This document shows, one piece after another, positions 18,383 to 27,010 of a stretch of 64,000 bases of DNA. Origin of the DNA: Alteraquisediminimonas sediminicola (GTDB taxonomy: Bacteria > Pseudomonadota > Alphaproteobacteria > Sphingomonadales > Sphingomonadaceae); the NCBI RefSeq assembly GCF_019740335.1, contig NZ_JAHXZS010000004.1, forward strand, positions 62,001 to 126,000, read 5' to 3'. A program made the position numbers and the translations under genes. How positions within the stretch are numbered: position 1 is the first letter of the stretch; each line of letters begins with the position of its first letter. The notes below the pieces were generated by a model. That model was not told the DNA's origin. It made no database searches and was given only the letters and a program-made list of their open reading frames with translations.

Positions 18383-19330
18383 TTACCTGATGACGCACCG
18401 AAACCCGACATGGCAGGTCGATGTGTCGACCGGCTGGGCATAGCGGGCTGCGGGCCTGTAGCGCTGGCAATAATTTTCCGCGCACAAATGCGATCCGCCT
18501 TTAAGCACCTTGCGGCCAATCGCAATATCGGGCTGGCACGGATCGAAACTGCTCTCTTTTAATGGGCCGCGCGGATTGCGAGGGATGCAGCAACTGCCTG
18601 CCGCCTTAGCCTCCTTGCCCGTATGGTGCGCGGCAAACCAGTCGCCGGTCCATTCCCAGACATTGCCGACCATGTCGAACAGGCCATAGCCATTGGCGGG
18701 AAAAGTCCGCACGGGCGAGGTGCCGACATAGCCATCCAGCGCCAGATTTTGCCATGGAAATTCGCCCTGCCAATAATTGGCTAGCATCGCTCCATTGGGT
18801 GCCAGTTCATCGCCCCATGCAAAGGCCGCGCCTTCAAGGTCGCCACGTGCTGCATATTCGAACTCCGCCTCGGTCGGCAGCGATTTGCCCGCCCATGCGG
18901 CATAGGCTTCGGCATCGGCATAAGCGATGTGGACCACCGGATGATCGTCCAGCCCTGCAAGATCACTCCCCCGGCCACGCGGGTGACGCCAGTTGGCTCC
19001 AAATTCAAAGGACCACCATTGGGAAAAGTCATGAAGCGGCACCGGCCCCAGCGGCATATGGCTGACCAGCGAACCGGGCTGGATCATCTCCGGCAATATG
19101 CCGGGATAATCCGCCGGATCAGGCGTCTGTTCCGCCAAGGTCACCCAGCCCGTTGCTGCCACGAAGGCGGCGAACTGGACATTGGTGACCGGCGTTTCAT
19201 CAATCCAGAAATCATCGACCACGACATGATGGGCAGGCGCTTCTTCAGGATAATGGTCATTCGACCCCATCATGAACTGGCCACCTGCGATACGGCGCAT
19301 GCCGTCCGTTTTACCCATCTGCGGTTCCAT
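18383..19330 (-). CDS. Formylglycine-generating enzyme (sulfatase-maturating), FGE family
   Basis: 315 residues with the FGE-sulfatase fold: 'GGQFMMGSNDHYPEE', 'DETPVTNVQFAAFV', 'LPTEAEFEYAARG' and 'GNVWEWTGDWF'. Near the C-terminus 'GGSHLCAENYC' supplies the Cys pair C283 and C288 in the C-x4-C spacing of catalytically active, copper-dependent FGEs, which separates it from inactive relatives. It would convert the active-site Cys of the adjacent sulfatase to formylglycine in the CxPxR motif. It is the last gene of the receptor-sulfatase-FGE run, 36 bases after the sulfatase. No signal peptide is seen, so it probably acts in the cytoplasm before export of the sulfatase. Confidence 0.92.
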   Translation of the reverse strand: MEPQMGKTDGMRRIAGGQFMMGSNDHYPEEAPAHHVVVDDFWIDETPVTNVQFAAFVAATGWVTLAEQTPDPADYPGILPEMIQPGSLVSHMPLGPVPLHDFSQWWSFEFGANWRHPRGRGSDLAGLDDHPVVHIAYADAEAYAAWAGKSLPTEAEFEYAARGDLEGAAFAWGDELAPNGAMLANYWQGEFPWQNLALDGYVGTSPVRTFPANGYGLFDMVGNVWEWTGDWFAAHHTGKEAKAAGSCCIPRNPRGPLKESSFDPCQPDIAIGRKVLKGGSHLCAENYCQRYRPAARYAQPVDTSTCHVGFRCVIR

Positions 19331-19366
19331 CTTCCTATCGGCGGCGCATTGCTATCACCCGCACCC

Positions 19367-21763
19367 TCATGGGTTGATCTCGAAGGTGACGTTCTTGATC
19401 TCACCGGTCAAGGCGCTGTTGTTGACGTCATAGTCCGGGCTGACCGCAGAAATCATGTCGCGGCCAATATCCAGTCCTTCGGTATGCGACATCCATCCTG
19501 CGACCGTGCGACCGATCCGGCCAGTGGCTACTGCCACGCCATCGACCGAAACTGTCATATTGCCGGGGGTGCCGGGCTTTTTCTCATCGGCAATGAATTG
19601 CGCGGTCACATGATGCTTGCCCGGTGCCAGTGCATCTTTGCCTCGCACAGTGAACTGATCAGCCCCCACGGCATTGTAGTGGAACACTGGCTTGCCGTTG
19701 TGGAGATAGAGGCTGTAGCCGCCAAAGCGCCCGCCCTGCGCGACTATCACGCCCTTGGCATTCGCCGTATCAACCGTGATCTCGGCATCGACGGTGAAGG
19801 AATTGCCAATGGTATGCGGTGCGGCATCCTCCACTATCCCGGTCACGCCCGCAGGATAGACGAATTGCTTGCGCCCCGTGCCCAATGAGGGTTTCCCTGC
19901 CGTGCCCTGACTATAATCATGGATCGGCAGAATGTTGTTCTTCGCCGCCTCAGCCCAGAAGAAGTTCTGCATTTCCGCCAGCTTTGCCAGATATTTCTTG
20001 GAGAGGTCCGTTGCGGTCGAGAAGTCCTTGTCCAGATTGAACAAGACCCATTTACGTTGATCCGGCCCGATATCCAGTCGCCGGTCGCCGGCAGCGCCAG
20101 CCTCCCATGCCAAACGCTTGGGCAGGGTGCCAGCCATCCAGCCGTCACGATAGATTCCGAAATTTTCCATCATTTCGTATATCTGCGTGCGCCGTGCAGA
20201 TGGCGCTTTTGGTTGGGTGAAGCTGTAGGTCAAGCTGATGCCGTCAATGGGTTGCTGTTTGACGCCATTCAACGTTTCAGGCGCAGGAACGCCAGCGGCA
20301 TCCAGCACGGTCGGCATGATGTCGGACACATGGCTGTACTGATCACGCAGGCCATTTTTGTCGGCGATATGCTTCGGCCAGGAAATGACCATTCCGTTGC
20401 GTACGCCACCGGCTTGCGATGCGACTTGTTTCCACCAAGGGAAGGGCGCATTCATCGCCCACGCCCAAGCAGCTGGCATGTGGTTGTACATGTTCGGTCC
20501 ACCGATCTCGTCGAGATGATGGGATAATTCGGCGAAATTTTCCTTGCGCCCGGTGATGGTCGATTGCTCAAACGCAAGGCCGTTCAACCCGCCTTCCGCG
20601 CTGGTGCCATTGTCGCCCTGAATGTAAATAATCAGTGTATTGTCGAACTCACCGCTGCGGCGCACTTCATCAATCACCCGGCCGGTCTGATAATCAGAAT
20701 AGGCCACCGATGCGGCATAGGCTTCCATCAAGCGGGCGTAGACGCGCTGCTGCTCGGCATTGAGCGAGGCCCATGCTGGCAATGAAGCCGGGCGGGGCGA
20801 AAGCTTGGAGTTTGCCGGGATGACGCCCATCGCCTTTTGGCGCTTGAAGCTCTCTTCGCGGACCTTGTCCCAGCCCTGATCGAACTTGCCCCGGAATTTT
20901 TCCAGCCACTCCTTCGGCGCATGGTGCGGCGTATGCGACAGTCCCGGTGCATAATACATAAAGTACGGTTTATCCGGTGCAGCGGCTTGCTGCTCCCGCA
21001 TCCAGCCAATCGCATGATCGGCCATATCCGCTTCGAAATGATAGTTCGGGTTATTTTGCGGTGCATCGACCCGCCGGGTGTTTTCTACAATGCTCGGCTG
21101 CCACATCGACGTATCGGCAGACAGGAAGCCGTAAAAATATTCAAAGCCCAGACCTGTCGGCCAGCGATCATAAGGTCCGGCGATGCTGGTTTCCCATTCC
21201 GGCGTCAGATGGTTCTTGCCGAACATGGCCGTGTTATAGCCGTTTTCTTTAAGAATTTCGGGCAGGGTTCCACCCGATTTCGGGATGACAGTGGTATAGC
21301 CATCATAGCCCGTGGGCAGGTTGCTCACATTGCCCATATTCACATTTTGCGGCAGGCGACCTGTCAGCAGCGAAGCGCGTGTCGGTGAACAAAGCGCGGT
21401 GGTGTTGAACCGATTATAGCGCAGCCCCTCTTGCGACAGCGCGTCAAAGGTTGCCGTTGGCACCGGGCCGCCAAATGTGTTGGTGACGCCAAAGCCAACG
21501 TCATCCGTCAAAATGACCAGCACATTGGGCGCGCCTTTGGGGGCGGCCGGATTGGAGGGCCAGCGCGGTGCATGGCTCTCTGCCACCGTCTTGCCGACAC
21601 CCTCAGTTGGGGCCATCGGGGCCGTCTGCGCAAATAGGGACGGCGCATGTAACAGCGCGATTGCAGACACTGTCAGCAGCGAGGTCAATCTGCCTGATCG
21701 ACGGCCTTGTGACATGCGGTTGTGGATCATGACGCGGTGCTTGCTTGAAATCTGCTGGGACAT
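19367..21763 (-). CDS. Exported arylsulfatase (formylglycine sulfatase) with C-terminal LamG-like domain
   Basis: 798 residues. A long n-region and hydrophobic core ending 'LFAQ' form a signal peptide. Metal-binding 'VILTDDVGFG' (D87, D88) precedes the sulfatase signature 'ALCSPTRASLLTGR' with the CxPxR Cys at residue 125, to be oxidised to formylglycine. The alkaline-phosphatase-like core runs to about residue 600. The last 150 residues resemble the beta-sandwich found in this type of arylsulfatase ('GNSFTVDAEITVDTANAKG', 'GYSLYLHNGKPVF'). It hydrolyses a sulfate ester in the periplasm. Neighbours (TonB receptor upstream, FGE downstream) support uptake and desulfation of a large sulfated compound; the substrate is unknown. 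Confidence 0.93.
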   Translation of the reverse strand: MSQQISSKHRVMIHNRMSQGRRSGRLTSLLTVSAIALLHAPSLFAQTAPMAPTEGVGKTVAESHAPRWPSNPAAPKGAPNVLVILTDDVGFGVTNTFGGPVPTATFDALSQEGLRYNRFNTTALCSPTRASLLTGRLPQNVNMGNVSNLPTGYDGYTTVIPKSGGTLPEILKENGYNTAMFGKNHLTPEWETSIAGPYDRWPTGLGFEYFYGFLSADTSMWQPSIVENTRRVDAPQNNPNYHFEADMADHAIGWMREQQAAAPDKPYFMYYAPGLSHTPHHAPKEWLEKFRGKFDQGWDKVREESFKRQKAMGVIPANSKLSPRPASLPAWASLNAEQQRVYARLMEAYAASVAYSDYQTGRVIDEVRRSGEFDNTLIIYIQGDNGTSAEGGLNGLAFEQSTITGRKENFAELSHHLDEIGGPNMYNHMPAAWAWAMNAPFPWWKQVASQAGGVRNGMVISWPKHIADKNGLRDQYSHVSDIMPTVLDAAGVPAPETLNGVKQQPIDGISLTYSFTQPKAPSARRTQIYEMMENFGIYRDGWMAGTLPKRLAWEAGAAGDRRLDIGPDQRKWVLFNLDKDFSTATDLSKKYLAKLAEMQNFFWAEAAKNNILPIHDYSQGTAGKPSLGTGRKQFVYPAGVTGIVEDAAPHTIGNSFTVDAEITVDTANAKGVIVAQGGRFGGYSLYLHNGKPVFHYNAVGADQFTVRGKDALAPGKHHVTAQFIADEKKPGTPGNMTVSVDGVAVATGRIGRTVAGWMSHTEGLDIGRDMISAVSPDYDVNNSALTGEIKNVTFEINP

Positions 21764-21849
21764 GTCTTCGTCTCGCTAGCTGAAATTTTAAAAAAATGCG
21801 TTCCGGACGCCGGGAGGGGATTTAGCGCCCGGAACGCGTGCCTTCCGGG

Positions 21850-24399
21850 TCAGTACCGGAAGGTAATTTGTGCCTGAACGGTGCGCGGCAGATTGGCGAA
21901 GCCGATCTGGTCACCGGCAATGCCGTTGACAGTCCCGGTCCCGCTGCCGGTGTTCGGCGCATCCAAGCCGCCGGTCGCATACCAGCGATCGGTCAAATTC
22001 TTGCCGATCAGCGCGAACTCCCAATGGGTGTCCTCGGTCTTGACCCGGATCGAGGCGTCGAGGTTCACATAGGCTTTCTGGCGGGTGTACGGACTGCCGA
22101 ACGCACTCGCGAGATAGTTGTCGCTATAGCGGCTATCGACCGACAGGCCGAGGATCAGGCCGTTACCCACGGGTGTTTCGTAGGAGGCACCGAGCGTCGC
22201 CGTCCACAGCGGCGCATTGGCCGTCGGCGAACCCTTCAGGTTCTGGTTAGTGCCGGTTTCGCCGGAGATGATCGGACGCGTGGTGCCATTCGCGAGCAAC
22301 AACAGGTTGCAACCTGCAGTCGACTTTTGCCCGGTGTAGCATGGTGCATTCGGGACATTGCCGTAGCGCGCCTTGTTGTAGTTCACGCTACCGCGCAGGT
22401 TCAGCCCTTCGATCGCACGCGGGGCGAATTCGACCTCAAGTTCAACACCTTTGGTGGTCGCCGAACCGGCATTGATCGTGCTGAACGCGAACACCGGCGC
22501 GTTGAAGAAATCGAGCTGGAGGTTGCTATATTTGTAGCGATACATCCCCACATTGAAGCGCAGTTGGCGATCAAGCAGGATCGTCTTGGCACCGACTTCA
22601 AAGCCCTTCGCCTTTTCCGGATCGAACTCGAAATCGGCAAGGCTGGCGGATGGGCTGTAAATACCTGAGTTCGAAAAGCCGCCCGACTTATAGGCGGTCT
22701 TATAGGCAGCATAAAGATTGATGTCGCGGTTTGGCTTGAAGCTGATCGTGGCTTCCGGCGACCAGTTGTTGAAACTCAGGTTCGAGGGCAGGCGGATGCC
22801 CGGTGCGAACACACCCTGCGTCACGCGGGTTGGATGGGAATAAGGCTGGATGAAATAGCTGTCCTTGGTCTCGTGCGTGTAGCGCACGCCGCTGGTGACC
22901 TCGACCTTGTCGACCGGCTTCCAGATCACCTGGCCGAAGGCGGCAATGGTCTCGCCTTCGGTCTGGCTGTCCTTGGAGTTGGCGACATAACGACGGAAAG
23001 TCGGGGTGGCCGCGCTATTCTCCAGCCCGCCTGATGCCGTCCACGCAAGATAATCGCGCTTGGTCTTCTGGTAATAGCCGCCGACCATCAAATTGACCGG
23101 CCCATCATAGTTGGTCAGAGCGCGGAATTCGCTGGATAAGGCATGGAAGGTCGACCATTCAGTCGCGAAGATGCCACCATAAGGCGGGGTGACGGTCGTG
23201 CCATTGAAGTCGCTCGGCAGGTTGCTCGCCGACAGGCTATCCGCGTCGAAGCGGAAGATGTTGCGGTTCCAGTTATAGTTGGTGACCGATGTCAGCGTGA
23301 TGTTGTCCAGTTCGTAGCTGAGATTCGCGGTCACCGCCCAACTGCGATAGCTGTTGCCGAGAGCGCCGTCGTCGAGCGCATAAGGCACCGCATTGGCGCC
23401 GTTCCATAATGCCGTCGGGAGCCGGTTGGCAGAGGATTGAAACTTGCGGGCGCACTGCACATTCGGGTTCTTTGCGGCATAACCGGTTGGACAATTATAA
23501 TAGACTGACGAAGACGCCGGATTGTCGTTGTTATTGGTGCCGAAATTGCCCTTCAAGGTGGCGGCGAAGCGATCTGTCGGTTCCCATTTCAGCGTGGTCC
23601 GGATGTAGAATTCTTTACTACGCCCCTCGCCCGCCGGACCGGAATTGTGGACTGTCTGCGTGCCGGTGGCAATGTCGGTTGTACGATAGTTAGTCGACGT
23701 CGCGAGATTCTTGTAATAGCCGTCATACATCTTGCTGCCGCGCACCGCGACACGGATGCCGAGCGTTTCGGTCAACGGGGTGGAGACGATGGCTTCGCCC
23801 GTCACCTGCCTAGCAGCAAACTCATAGCCGACGCGACCGATCACTTCCAACTTGTCGCCGGGATCTGCGGTGGTGATCGAGACCACGCCTGCGGTGGCAT
23901 TCTTGCCGAAGAACAGCGCCTGCGGGCCTTTCAGAATTTCTAAGCGGCCAAGATCGAAAAAGCCTTCGTTGATGGTGCGGCCCTGACCATAATAGACGCC
24001 GTCCACAATGACGGCGACCGACTGCTCAAGGCCGATCGAGGACGAGTTCGAGCCAATGCCACGCAACACGAGGGTCGCCCCCGAACCGGACGGCGCACGG
24101 CCGATCACGAACTGCGGCGTCGAAGCAGCAACGCGCTCAAGACTCGAAAGGTCATAACGCTCGATCTGTTCTGCCGAGATGGCGGTCACAGACACAGGCA
24201 CATCCTGCGTCGTTTCGACGCGTTTGCGGGCAGTGACGACGATGTCCTGAATGCCGCCTTCATCCGATTGGCTGGCGGCGGCACTGTCCTGCGCTAGTGC
24301 GGGGGCTGCGATACAACCAGTGGCGATGATGGTTGCCCCCAACATGGCCTGACGCAATGTGTTTAGCCTGCCATTTGGGCGTTTATCGAGTGAATTCAT
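21850..24399 (-). CDS. TonB-dependent outer-membrane receptor of the sulfatase locus
   Basis: 849 residues from the second of two close ATGs, which has GAGAGAG at proper distance. The signal peptide ends 'CIAAPALAQ'. A TonB-box-like 'DIVVTARKR' is followed by the plug ('VPVSVTAISAEQIE', 'VLRGIGSN', 'LEILKGPQALFFGKNATAG') and a 22-strand-type barrel ending in 'QITFRY' with terminal aromatic Tyr. It would import a substrate across the outer membrane using TonB energy. The sulfatase follows after 86 bases on the same strand, and a TetR gene is divergent, so it is the likely first gene of a regulated uptake/desulfation operon. Confidence 0.93.
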   Translation of the reverse strand: MNSLDKRPNGRLNTLRQAMLGATIIATGCIAAPALAQDSAAASQSDEGGIQDIVVTARKRVETTQDVPVSVTAISAEQIERYDLSSLERVAASTPQFVIGRAPSGSGATLVLRGIGSNSSSIGLEQSVAVIVDGVYYGQGRTINEGFFDLGRLEILKGPQALFFGKNATAGVVSITTADPGDKLEVIGRVGYEFAARQVTGEAIVSTPLTETLGIRVAVRGSKMYDGYYKNLATSTNYRTTDIATGTQTVHNSGPAGEGRSKEFYIRTTLKWEPTDRFAATLKGNFGTNNNDNPASSSVYYNCPTGYAAKNPNVQCARKFQSSANRLPTALWNGANAVPYALDDGALGNSYRSWAVTANLSYELDNITLTSVTNYNWNRNIFRFDADSLSASNLPSDFNGTTVTPPYGGIFATEWSTFHALSSEFRALTNYDGPVNLMVGGYYQKTKRDYLAWTASGGLENSAATPTFRRYVANSKDSQTEGETIAAFGQVIWKPVDKVEVTSGVRYTHETKDSYFIQPYSHPTRVTQGVFAPGIRLPSNLSFNNWSPEATISFKPNRDINLYAAYKTAYKSGGFSNSGIYSPSASLADFEFDPEKAKGFEVGAKTILLDRQLRFNVGMYRYKYSNLQLDFFNAPVFAFSTINAGSATTKGVELEVEFAPRAIEGLNLRGSVNYNKARYGNVPNAPCYTGQKSTAGCNLLLLANGTTRPIISGETGTNQNLKGSPTANAPLWTATLGASYETPVGNGLILGLSVDSRYSDNYLASAFGSPYTRQKAYVNLDASIRVKTEDTHWEFALIGKNLTDRWYATGGLDAPNTGSGTGTVNGIAGDQIGFANLPRTVQAQITFRY

Positions 24400-24567
24400 G
24401 TGCATCTCTCTCTGTCGTTGTTGCCGTCGAAATTGATTCGATCCTCGTGTGGTGATCGACTTAGATCACAACTCGCATAATTAACGCAAGTGACTTTTAA
24501 TTTAGGGTGTATTTTCGCAGTTTTTTCGAAAATTTACCATATATCCCCATATTTCAGCAATTTTATA

Positions 24568-24581
24568 AACTCATATGAGTT
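24568..24581. promoter_or_regulatory. Candidate TetR operator (14-bp perfect palindrome)
   Basis: AACTCATATGAGTT is a perfect palindrome in the 237-base AT-rich divergent region between the TonB receptor and the TetR gene, 56 bases before the TetR start. Its size and position fit a TetR dimer controlling both directions. No experimental support. Confidence 0.45.
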
Positions 24582-24636
24582 ATTTATTCCGTGAAAAGTG
24601 CTTGCTGTGTCACGCGAGTGCGTTATTTATGGTGGG

Positions 24637-25311
24637 ATGAATGCAAGCCATAAAAATGCCGAAGAATTGGATGTGTCGCCCCAGACGCTGACGGTCAAAG
24701 AGCAGCTCATCCTTGCTGGAGAGCAGCTTTTTGGACAAAAGGGTATTGAAGGGACTTCCTTGCGGGAGATCGCGACCAAAGCCGAAAATGGCAATAACAA
24801 TGCCGTCCGTTATCATTTCGGATCCAAGGAAGGCCTAATTCAGGCGATCTTTCACTATCGCGTGGCGCAATTGGAGCCTTATCGCGCTGAAATGTTCAAA
24901 ATCGCCAAGGCTAAGAGCACCCTGCATGATCTGCGGACGCTGATAGAAATTCTGTATCTGCCCCATCTCCAAATTTGCGATGATGTGGGGCGTCACCCTT
25001 ATATTGCGTTTCTGCTGCATTATTTGCTGTATTATCGTCCAAAAGGAATGATGCATGTCGCAGATCAGGCCTCGCCAAATGGTCCTAATCTGTATTTATT
25101 GCTAAAACTGTTGAGAGAGCGATTTTTCTATTTAGATCCTGATGTACTTGAGCGCCGTTTGCTCACCGCGAACGTCACTTTTTTCTCGGTTGTCCTCTTT
25201 CACGACGAGTTAACACAGCGTCTTGATCAGTCGACCTTTCGCGAGGTGTTGAGCGATACGCTGGAACAAATTGTCGCCGCTTTCAATACGCCCGTGCGGC
25301 CAATGGAATAA
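24637..25311 (+). CDS. TetR/AcrR-family regulator of the sulfatase/Rieske locus
   Basis: About 224 residues. The N-terminal helix-turn-helix domain is clear: 'QLILAGEQLFGQKGIEGTS', 'LREIATKAENGNNNAVRYHF' and 'GSKEGLIQAIF'. The C-terminal ligand domain is not assignable. The ATG at 24637 follows GGTGGG; an earlier GTG at 24598 would add 13 residues of poor character and is rejected. It is divergent from the TonB receptor operon and 51 bases upstream of the Rieske oxygenase on its own strand, so it probably controls both. A perfect palindrome at 24568-24581 is the best operator candidate. Confidence 0.9.
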   Translation: MNASHKNAEELDVSPQTLTVKEQLILAGEQLFGQKGIEGTSLREIATKAENGNNNAVRYHFGSKEGLIQAIFHYRVAQLEPYRAEMFKIAKAKSTLHDLRTLIEILYLPHLQICDDVGRHPYIAFLLHYLLYYRPKGMMHVADQASPNGPNLYLLLKLLRERFFYLDPDVLERRLLTANVTFFSVVLFHDELTQRLDQSTFREVLSDTLEQIVAAFNTPVRPME

Positions 25312-25362
25312 CCTGTTGAGGCGGACATGAGGTATCATCCCCAAAATCTTAGGAGATAGAAG

Positions 25363-26565
25363 ATGGACGTTCGCCAGCAACTGGTCAGCGATGCCGTAGA
25401 AATGCTGGCGCGACTTGAAAGTCGCTCGATTACGCAGGCGCCAAGCGTGAAGACGTTGGATACTGTCGCCTACACCGACTCGGCGATCTTCCAGCAGGAA
25501 TGCCAACACATCTTCCGCAAGATCCCGTTGATGCTTGCGGCGTCGTGTGAGTTGCCAGCAGTTGGTGACTATAAGACGATGGAGGTCGCTGGCATTCCGA
25601 TACTGCTGACGCGTGGCAAGGATGGCCAAGTAAGGGCGTTCCTGAACGCCTGCACCCATCGCGGGTCAAAGCTGGCGCACGATTGTGGACATGCCGCGCG
25701 TTTTACCTGCCCTTATCACGCATGGACCTTTGGTCTGGACGGTAGCCTGATCAGCGTGGCGGCACGCAAGGCGTTTGGCGATGTTGATGCCGAGGCCAGT
25801 GCACTGATCGAGTTTCCGACCACGGAACGGGCCGGCCTCATTTGGGCGATACTCGACCCTGCCGCCTCGCCTGAATTCGACACATTTTTGTCCGGCATCG
25901 ACAAGCTGCTTGAGGGGTTCAACTTCGCCAACTGGCATTATTTCGAGAGCCGCTCACTATCGGGCGCTAACTGGAAACTCGCCTTCGACGCGCATCTTGA
26001 TTTCTACCATTTGCCCGTCCTGCATCGCAATACATTCGGCAATAAGATCAGCAATCTGGCGGAATATTTCTATTACGGCCCGCACCAAAGACTCGGGCTC
26101 GTGTCGACTGATGAGCATGTGTTGGAACAAGACGATCTGGCCAGCCTAGCGCACCAACCACAGGAAGAATGGCCGCTCGACACTCTGTTGTTTGGCGAGT
26201 GGATCATCTTCCCCAATGTGTCGATTAACTGCTTCTACAAGGGAGGTCGCGGCGTCATCATCTCGCAGATATTCCCCGGCAGAACTGCTGAAGAATCCAT
26301 CACGGTGCAGATGTTCCTCCACGAGAAAAAGCCGGAGGGTGAGCTACTGCATGATGCCCGTGCCATGTCGGATTTTCTCGGCCATGTCGTCAGTGAGGAA
26401 GATCTACCGATGTCGCGCGATCAGCAGCAGGTGTTTGCTTCAGGCCTGCTGCCAAAGGTCCAACTCGGCCGCAACGAAGGCGGCGTGCAGCACTTCCATC
26501 ACTGGCTTGACCTGTTCGTCAACGCCCCTGCACGGGCGTCACTTGCAGAGATCATGAAAGGCTAG
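25363..26565 (+). CDS. Rieske non-haem iron oxygenase, large (alpha) subunit
   Basis: 400 residues, with AGGAG before the ATG. The Rieske [2Fe-2S] ligands are C97/H99 ('CTHRG') and C116/H119 ('CPYHAW'). The mononuclear iron site is in 'LDFYHLPVLH': D213, H216 and H221, with D213 the likely bridging residue. It hydroxylates or dihydroxylates an organic substrate in the cytoplasm using electrons from a ferredoxin and reductase; neither is in this window. It is cotranscribed with or regulated by the preceding TetR gene, next to a sulfatase operon, suggesting that a desulfated product is its substrate (inference). Confidence 0.92.
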   Translation: MDVRQQLVSDAVEMLARLESRSITQAPSVKTLDTVAYTDSAIFQQECQHIFRKIPLMLAASCELPAVGDYKTMEVAGIPILLTRGKDGQVRAFLNACTHRGSKLAHDCGHAARFTCPYHAWTFGLDGSLISVAARKAFGDVDAEASALIEFPTTERAGLIWAILDPAASPEFDTFLSGIDKLLEGFNFANWHYFESRSLSGANWKLAFDAHLDFYHLPVLHRNTFGNKISNLAEYFYYGPHQRLGLVSTDEHVLEQDDLASLAHQPQEEWPLDTLLFGEWIIFPNVSINCFYKGGRGVIISQIFPGRTAEESITVQMFLHEKKPEGELLHDARAMSDFLGHVVSEEDLPMSRDQQQVFASGLLPKVQLGRNEGGVQHFHHWLDLFVNAPARASLAEIMKG

Positions 26566-26928
26566 GATAACAGTCAAAAGGACTGCCATATACTCATGAG
26601 ATCATATTGCTGAATTTAGTTCTGCGGTGCGACTGTGGCCTTCTACCCCGCAAGCGAGCGCCGTTTCAGAACCCTCCAAGCGGCCAGCACGAACCGCGCA
26701 TGGGACGTTATCAGGCCTTATATGCGTCGGGGGGGGGCTGGCTAACCCATCAAGTCTAGGCACTGCGGTCCAGTCGGGCGTTTGGTAGGCAGGGCGGGCC
26801 TGAGTCGGCGATGGTGCGCTCAATTTCAGTTCAGAGCGGGCAGGTTCAAGGGGGCTGAATGTACGCGCTAACAAAGCATATAATGTTGGTAGGGAATTTG
26901 TATTAAAAAATATTGGTTTTATTGAAAA
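26566..26928. other. Gene-free region after the Rieske oxygenase
   Basis: No credible gene. It holds one copy of a 57-bp dispersed repeat (26628-26684) and a run of nine G at 26729-26737. An open frame on the minus strand here has Pro-rich, low-complexity character and no ribosome-binding site. Confidence 0.5.
26628..26684. repeat. 57-bp dispersed repeat, copy A
   Basis: Matches 32394-32450 with about 9 mismatches over 57 bases; the last 34 bases (gcaagcgagcgccgtttcag, then ccctccaagcggc) are almost identical. Both copies lie in gene-poor debris on either side of the 27-32 kb segment. Confidence 0.7.
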
Positions 26929-26957
26929 GCCCCGCGGCTTGAACCGAGCCGCGGGGC
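26929..26957 (-). terminator. Intrinsic terminator of the second TonB receptor
   Basis: Stem GCCCCGCGGCT / AGCCGCGGGGC (11 bp, 7-base loop). On the minus strand it is followed by TTTT. It lies 54 bases after the receptor stop codon. Confidence 0.85.
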
Positions 26958-27010
26958 AATACACAAAGATAGGAACGAAGCGCTACTTATATATTAAGTT
27001 CGGTCCAGAA

